The translations under genes and the position numbers were made by a program. The notes below the pieces were generated by a model. It was not told the DNA's origin. It saw only the letters and a list, made by a program, of their open reading frames with translations, and did not search any database. DNA of 7,839 bases from Candidatus Bathyarchaeota archaeon (lineage in GTDB: Archaea; Thermoproteota; DRAE01): assembly GCA_011041895.1 (NCBI GenBank), contig DRAE01000113.1, positions 1 through 7,839 on the forward strand. The letters run 5' to 3'. Shown here in pieces: positions 5,604 through 7,839 of the stretch. How positions within the stretch are numbered: position 1 is the first letter of the stretch; each line of letters starts with the position of its first letter.

Positions 5604-6938
5604 GTGATTAAAGTGACCAAGCTTGACTTAAGTCCGCTTAAAACCTTTGGAAAGACACATTATATAGCCGAGATCACAGAGAAACTTGAAGGTGAAAAAG
5701 TAACGCTAACTGGATGGGTTTACAGGAAAAGAGAGCATGGAAAGCTTGTCTTTATAATTCTAAGAGATGGAACTGGCACAATTCAAGTTACAATTCACAA
5801 GGATAAAGTTGATGAAAGATCATTTAAAGATGCAAGAAAGGTGTCCCTTGAATCAGCTGTTAAGCTAACTGGCATAGTTAAAAGGGATCCTAGGGCCCCT
5901 GGAGGAGTGGAGATACAGGCAACCTCATTTGAAATAGTTAGCTTAGCTGAGCCATGGCCAATAACAAAGGACGCTGGAAAAGTGTTTCTACTTGACATGC
6001 GCCACCTACACATAAGAAGCTTCAAGGTTAGAACAATTCTCTACCTGAGATCAGAGATATGCAGGTACATGCGAGAATTTTTACACAAGAAGGGCTTCGT
6101 TGAAATACATGCTCCCATAATAATAACAGCTGCATGCGAGGGAGGAGCAACCCTGTTTCCACTAAAATACTTTGGCAGAAAAGCCTACCTAACCCAGAGT
6201 GCCCAGCTCTATGAAGAAGCAGCCATAACGAGCCTGGAAAAGGTCTACACTATTGCTCCAGGCTTCAGATCAGAGAAGTCAAGAACTAGACGCCATCTAA
6301 CAGAGTTCTGGATGGTTGAATGCGAAATAGCCTTTGCCACACACGAGGACATAATGAAACTGCAAGAGGAGCTTGTAACATACGTATGTGAAAAAATAGT
6401 TGAAGAACATGAGAAGGAGCTAAAGGAAATTCTGAACAGAGAATTTAAACCACCAACAATACCATTTGAAAGAATAACCTACACTGAGGCACTCGACCTC
6501 CTAAGGGAAAAAGCTGGAATAGAACTTCCATGGGGAGAAGACTTCGGTGCAGAAGCTGAAAGAGAACTGTCAAAAATGTTTGATCAACCATTCTTTGTAA
6601 CACATTTTCCAACAGTTATTAGAAGCTTTTATCATCAACCAGATCCAGAGAATCCGGAGGTAACTTTGTCATCGGATTTAATGGCTCCGGAAGGATATGG
6701 TGAACTGTCATCGGGTGGAGTAAGGATATCAGACTATGACCTGCTAGTGAAGAGGATAAAAGAACAAAATTTACCGCTTGAAAGCTATAGTTGGTACTTG
6801 GACCTCAGAAAATATGGGATTCCACCTCACGCTGGCTTTGGAATAGGAATAGAAAGACTAACTGCTTGGATATGTGGACTAGAGCATGTCAGGGACACAA
6901 CACTCTTTCCAAGAACTCCAAGTAGAGTGTATCCATAA
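5604..6938 (+). CDS. asnS: Asparaginyl-tRNA synthetase, archaeal type
   Basis: This class IIb synthetase charges tRNA-Asn with asparagine in the cytoplasm. At 444 residues it is full length. An N-terminal OB-fold anticodon-binding domain spans about 20-115 (VTLTGWVYRKREHGKLVFI). The catalytic domain follows, with E179GG, the flipping-loop QSAQLYEE (198-205), motif 2 FRSEKSRTRRHL (221-232), motif 3 GIGIERL (413-419) and the C-terminal LFPRTPSRVYP. AspRS carries a Lys in QSPQLYKQ that contacts aspartate. Here that position is Glu, and the tail resembles Pyrococcus AsnRS (LFPRTPARLYP), so AsnRS is preferred over AspRS. The OB fold rules out the shortened AsnRS-like asparagine synthetases. The start is GTG 5604 with a TATA-like box about 29 bases upstream and no Shine-Dalgarno site. 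GTG 5613 is an alternative, three codons in. The gene appears to be transcribed alone. Confidence 0.93.
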   Translation: MIKVTKLDLSPLKTFGKTHYIAEITEKLEGEKVTLTGWVYRKREHGKLVFIILRDGTGTIQVTIHKDKVDERSFKDARKVSLESAVKLTGIVKRDPRAPGGVEIQATSFEIVSLAEPWPITKDAGKVFLLDMRHLHIRSFKVRTILYLRSEICRYMREFLHKKGFVEIHAPIIITAACEGGATLFPLKYFGRKAYLTQSAQLYEEAAITSLEKVYTIAPGFRSEKSRTRRHLTEFWMVECEIAFATHEDIMKLQEELVTYVCEKIVEEHEKELKEILNREFKPPTIPFERITYTEALDLLREKAGIELPWGEDFGAEAERELSKMFDQPFFVTHFPTVIRSFYHQPDPENPEVTLSSDLMAPEGYGELSSGGVRISDYDLLVKRIKEQNLPLESYSWYLDLRKYGIPPHAGFGIGIERLTAWICGLEHVRDTTLFPRTPSRVYP

Positions 6939-6965
6939 ACCAAATTTGCATTGTGGCAGCTTACA

Positions 6966-6975
6966 TTTTATTTAA
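6966..6975 (+). promoter_or_regulatory. TATA-like box (TTTTATTTAA) for the gene at 7007
   Basis: An AT-rich archaeal TATA-like element sits in the 68-base gap after asnS. The expected transcription start, about 25 bases on, falls near 6998-7001 and would give an mRNA leader of only 6-9 bases. No strong Shine-Dalgarno motif precedes the ATG at 7007, only AGAAAGAG. The T-rich run may also act in ending the asnS transcript. No hairpin terminator is seen. Confidence 0.4.
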
Positions 6976-7006
6976 CAGCGACCAAGTTACTTTAATTTAG
7001 AAAGAG

Positions 7007-7839
7007 ATGCCCTTCAGCGGAAACCTGTTTAAGTGTATGGTGATAATAGCGCTAAACATGATTATAATAGCTGCTCCACTTCTTGTTCTTCCATCCATGA
7101 TATTCAACTACCTTGCTTCAATGGTCAATGAGAGTTTTCTATCAGTTCAACATGTTGAAATTATGAATTCAAGCACTATCCCTACGATAATGGCTACAAT
7201 TGTCATCAAAAATCCATCTCCCCTGTCCATCGATGTGAAATATCTTAACTACACAGCCTACATTGATGAGTCGATTCTAGGCTATGGATATGTTAAACCC
7301 TCTACGCTTAACCCTCAGAAATTAAACGTGTTAAATGCATTGTTTTTCATAACGTGCGAGAATAGCATGCTACAGAGTCTCGTAAATGATATATTCAATG
7401 GATACAGGACAACTATAGCAATTGATGTACGCGATGTACATGGCACGTTCATAGTGCATCTACCTTTTATAGGTGAAGTGTCACACGACATAGATGTAAA
7501 ATGCAAGAGACTTCAAGTCGATGTGTCATCAGCAGTTAACAAGTTGAAAAGTGAGGTCTATGAGCAGTTTAAAGTCGTAGGATTTACGTTGTCTGAGGAA
7601 ACAGCACAAGTTAACGTTACCATGGTCAATCCCCTTCCAGTGTCTATGACGATAAGTGACATTGCTGTGAACATAGAGCTAGCTGAAAGAAACGTGTCCG
7701 TAAGCTACTTTATAAACAATAGCATAACTCTTCCCCCATCGTCAACTCCAATAGTCCCCATAGAAGCTCAGGCACTATTTGAGAAAATATCCGAGATTAC
7801 CATGGGAATCTTCCAAAGTAATTTACAGAATCTAACTAC
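7007..7839 (+). CDS. Membrane-anchored protein with tandem LEA14/WHy-like domains (partial, 3' end outside window)
   Basis: The frame is open from ATG 7007 to the end of the window, giving 277 residues without a stop. An in-frame TAG at 6998 makes this the first possible ATG. Residues 10-36 are a hydrophobic segment (MVIIALNMIIIAAPLLVLP), a likely uncleaved signal anchor, so the rest probably lies outside the cell. Two stretches share the pattern hydrophobic strand-NPxPhxh-strand: TIVIKNPSPLSIDVKYLNY (NPSPL at 69-73) and VNVTMVNPLPVSMTISDI (NPLPV at 208-212), 139 residues apart. Both are followed by a short loop rich in Pro, Ser or Thr. This resembles LEA14/WHy (water stress and hypersensitive response) beta-sandwich domains, which occur in archaeal surface proteins of unknown function. 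The sequence between them (YRTTIAIDVRDVHGTFIVHL) is also strand-rich. No enzyme motif is visible. Assignment is by pattern only. Confidence 0.75.
   Translation, partial: MPFSGNLFKCMVIIALNMIIIAAPLLVLPSMIFNYLASMVNESFLSVQHVEIMNSSTIPTIMATIVIKNPSPLSIDVKYLNYTAYIDESILGYGYVKPSTLNPQKLNVLNALFFITCENSMLQSLVNDIFNGYRTTIAIDVRDVHGTFIVHLPFIGEVSHDIDVKCKRLQVDVSSAVNKLKSEVYEQFKVVGFTLSEETAQVNVTMVNPLPVSMTISDIAVNIELAERNVSVSYFINNSITLPPSSTPIVPIEAQALFEKISEITMGIFQSNLQNLT

Noticed and set aside
5795..6025. Minus-strand open frame inside asnS
   Set aside because: It is antisense to the conserved OB-fold and linker of the synthetase.
5604..6938. Aspartyl-tRNA synthetase as the product
   Set aside because: The QSPQLYKQ lysine of AspRS is replaced by Glu (QSAQLYEE), and the C-terminus matches archaeal AsnRS.
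7315..7506. Minus-strand open frame inside the last gene
   Set aside because: The plus strand is open for 277 codons with a signal anchor and repeated motif, so this is a shadow.
1..7839. tRNA or rRNA genes, CRISPR arrays, insertion sequences
   Set aside because: The non-coding gaps are all under 70 bases. No direct repeat array, terminal inverted repeats, transposase motif or cloverleaf was seen.

Overview
The window looks like a stretch of archaeal chromosome, probably from a thermophilic or anaerobic member of the Thermoproteota/TACK group. The lineage cannot be fixed from the sequence. The evidence is an asparaginyl-tRNA synthetase of the Pyrococcus type, a tungsten aldehyde:ferredoxin oxidoreductase (AOR), an archaeal secretion/pilus ATPase with FlaJ/TadC-like membrane proteins, TATA-like boxes close to start codons, and frequent AGA/AGG and ATA codons. 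Genes are tightly packed and no gap exceeds 70 bases.

Region 1 (1-3209, plus strand) is a compact, overlapping operon for a type IV pilus or Tad-like surface machine. It holds the tail of an unidentified gene, a protein resembling a RecA/KaiC/FlaH fold without a P-loop, a complete TadA/FlaI-type ATPase, and two short membrane proteins that together look like a platform protein split in two. No pilin or prepilin peptidase is visible. The second gene has no ATG, GTG or TTG that can account for its full length. A perfect Shine-Dalgarno motif points to an ATT start at base 80.

Region 2 (3210-5535, minus strand) is a two-gene unit: an AOR followed by an overlapping class II aldolase. An aldolase that releases an aldehyde next to an enzyme that oxidises aldehydes suggests a short catabolic or salvage pathway. 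This is inferred from context. The unit converges on region 1 with no base between the two stop codons.

Region 3 (5536-6938, plus strand) is asnS, divergent from the AOR across 68 bases. A TATA-like box at the right distance suggests a leaderless mRNA with a GTG start.

Region 4 (6939-7839, plus strand) has a second TATA-like box and then an open reading frame that runs off the end. It encodes a membrane-anchored extracytoplasmic protein with two probable LEA14/WHy-like beta-sandwich modules. Its function is unknown.

The most noteworthy parts are the pilus-like operon (ATT start, P-loop-less partner, split platform) and the aldolase-AOR pair.
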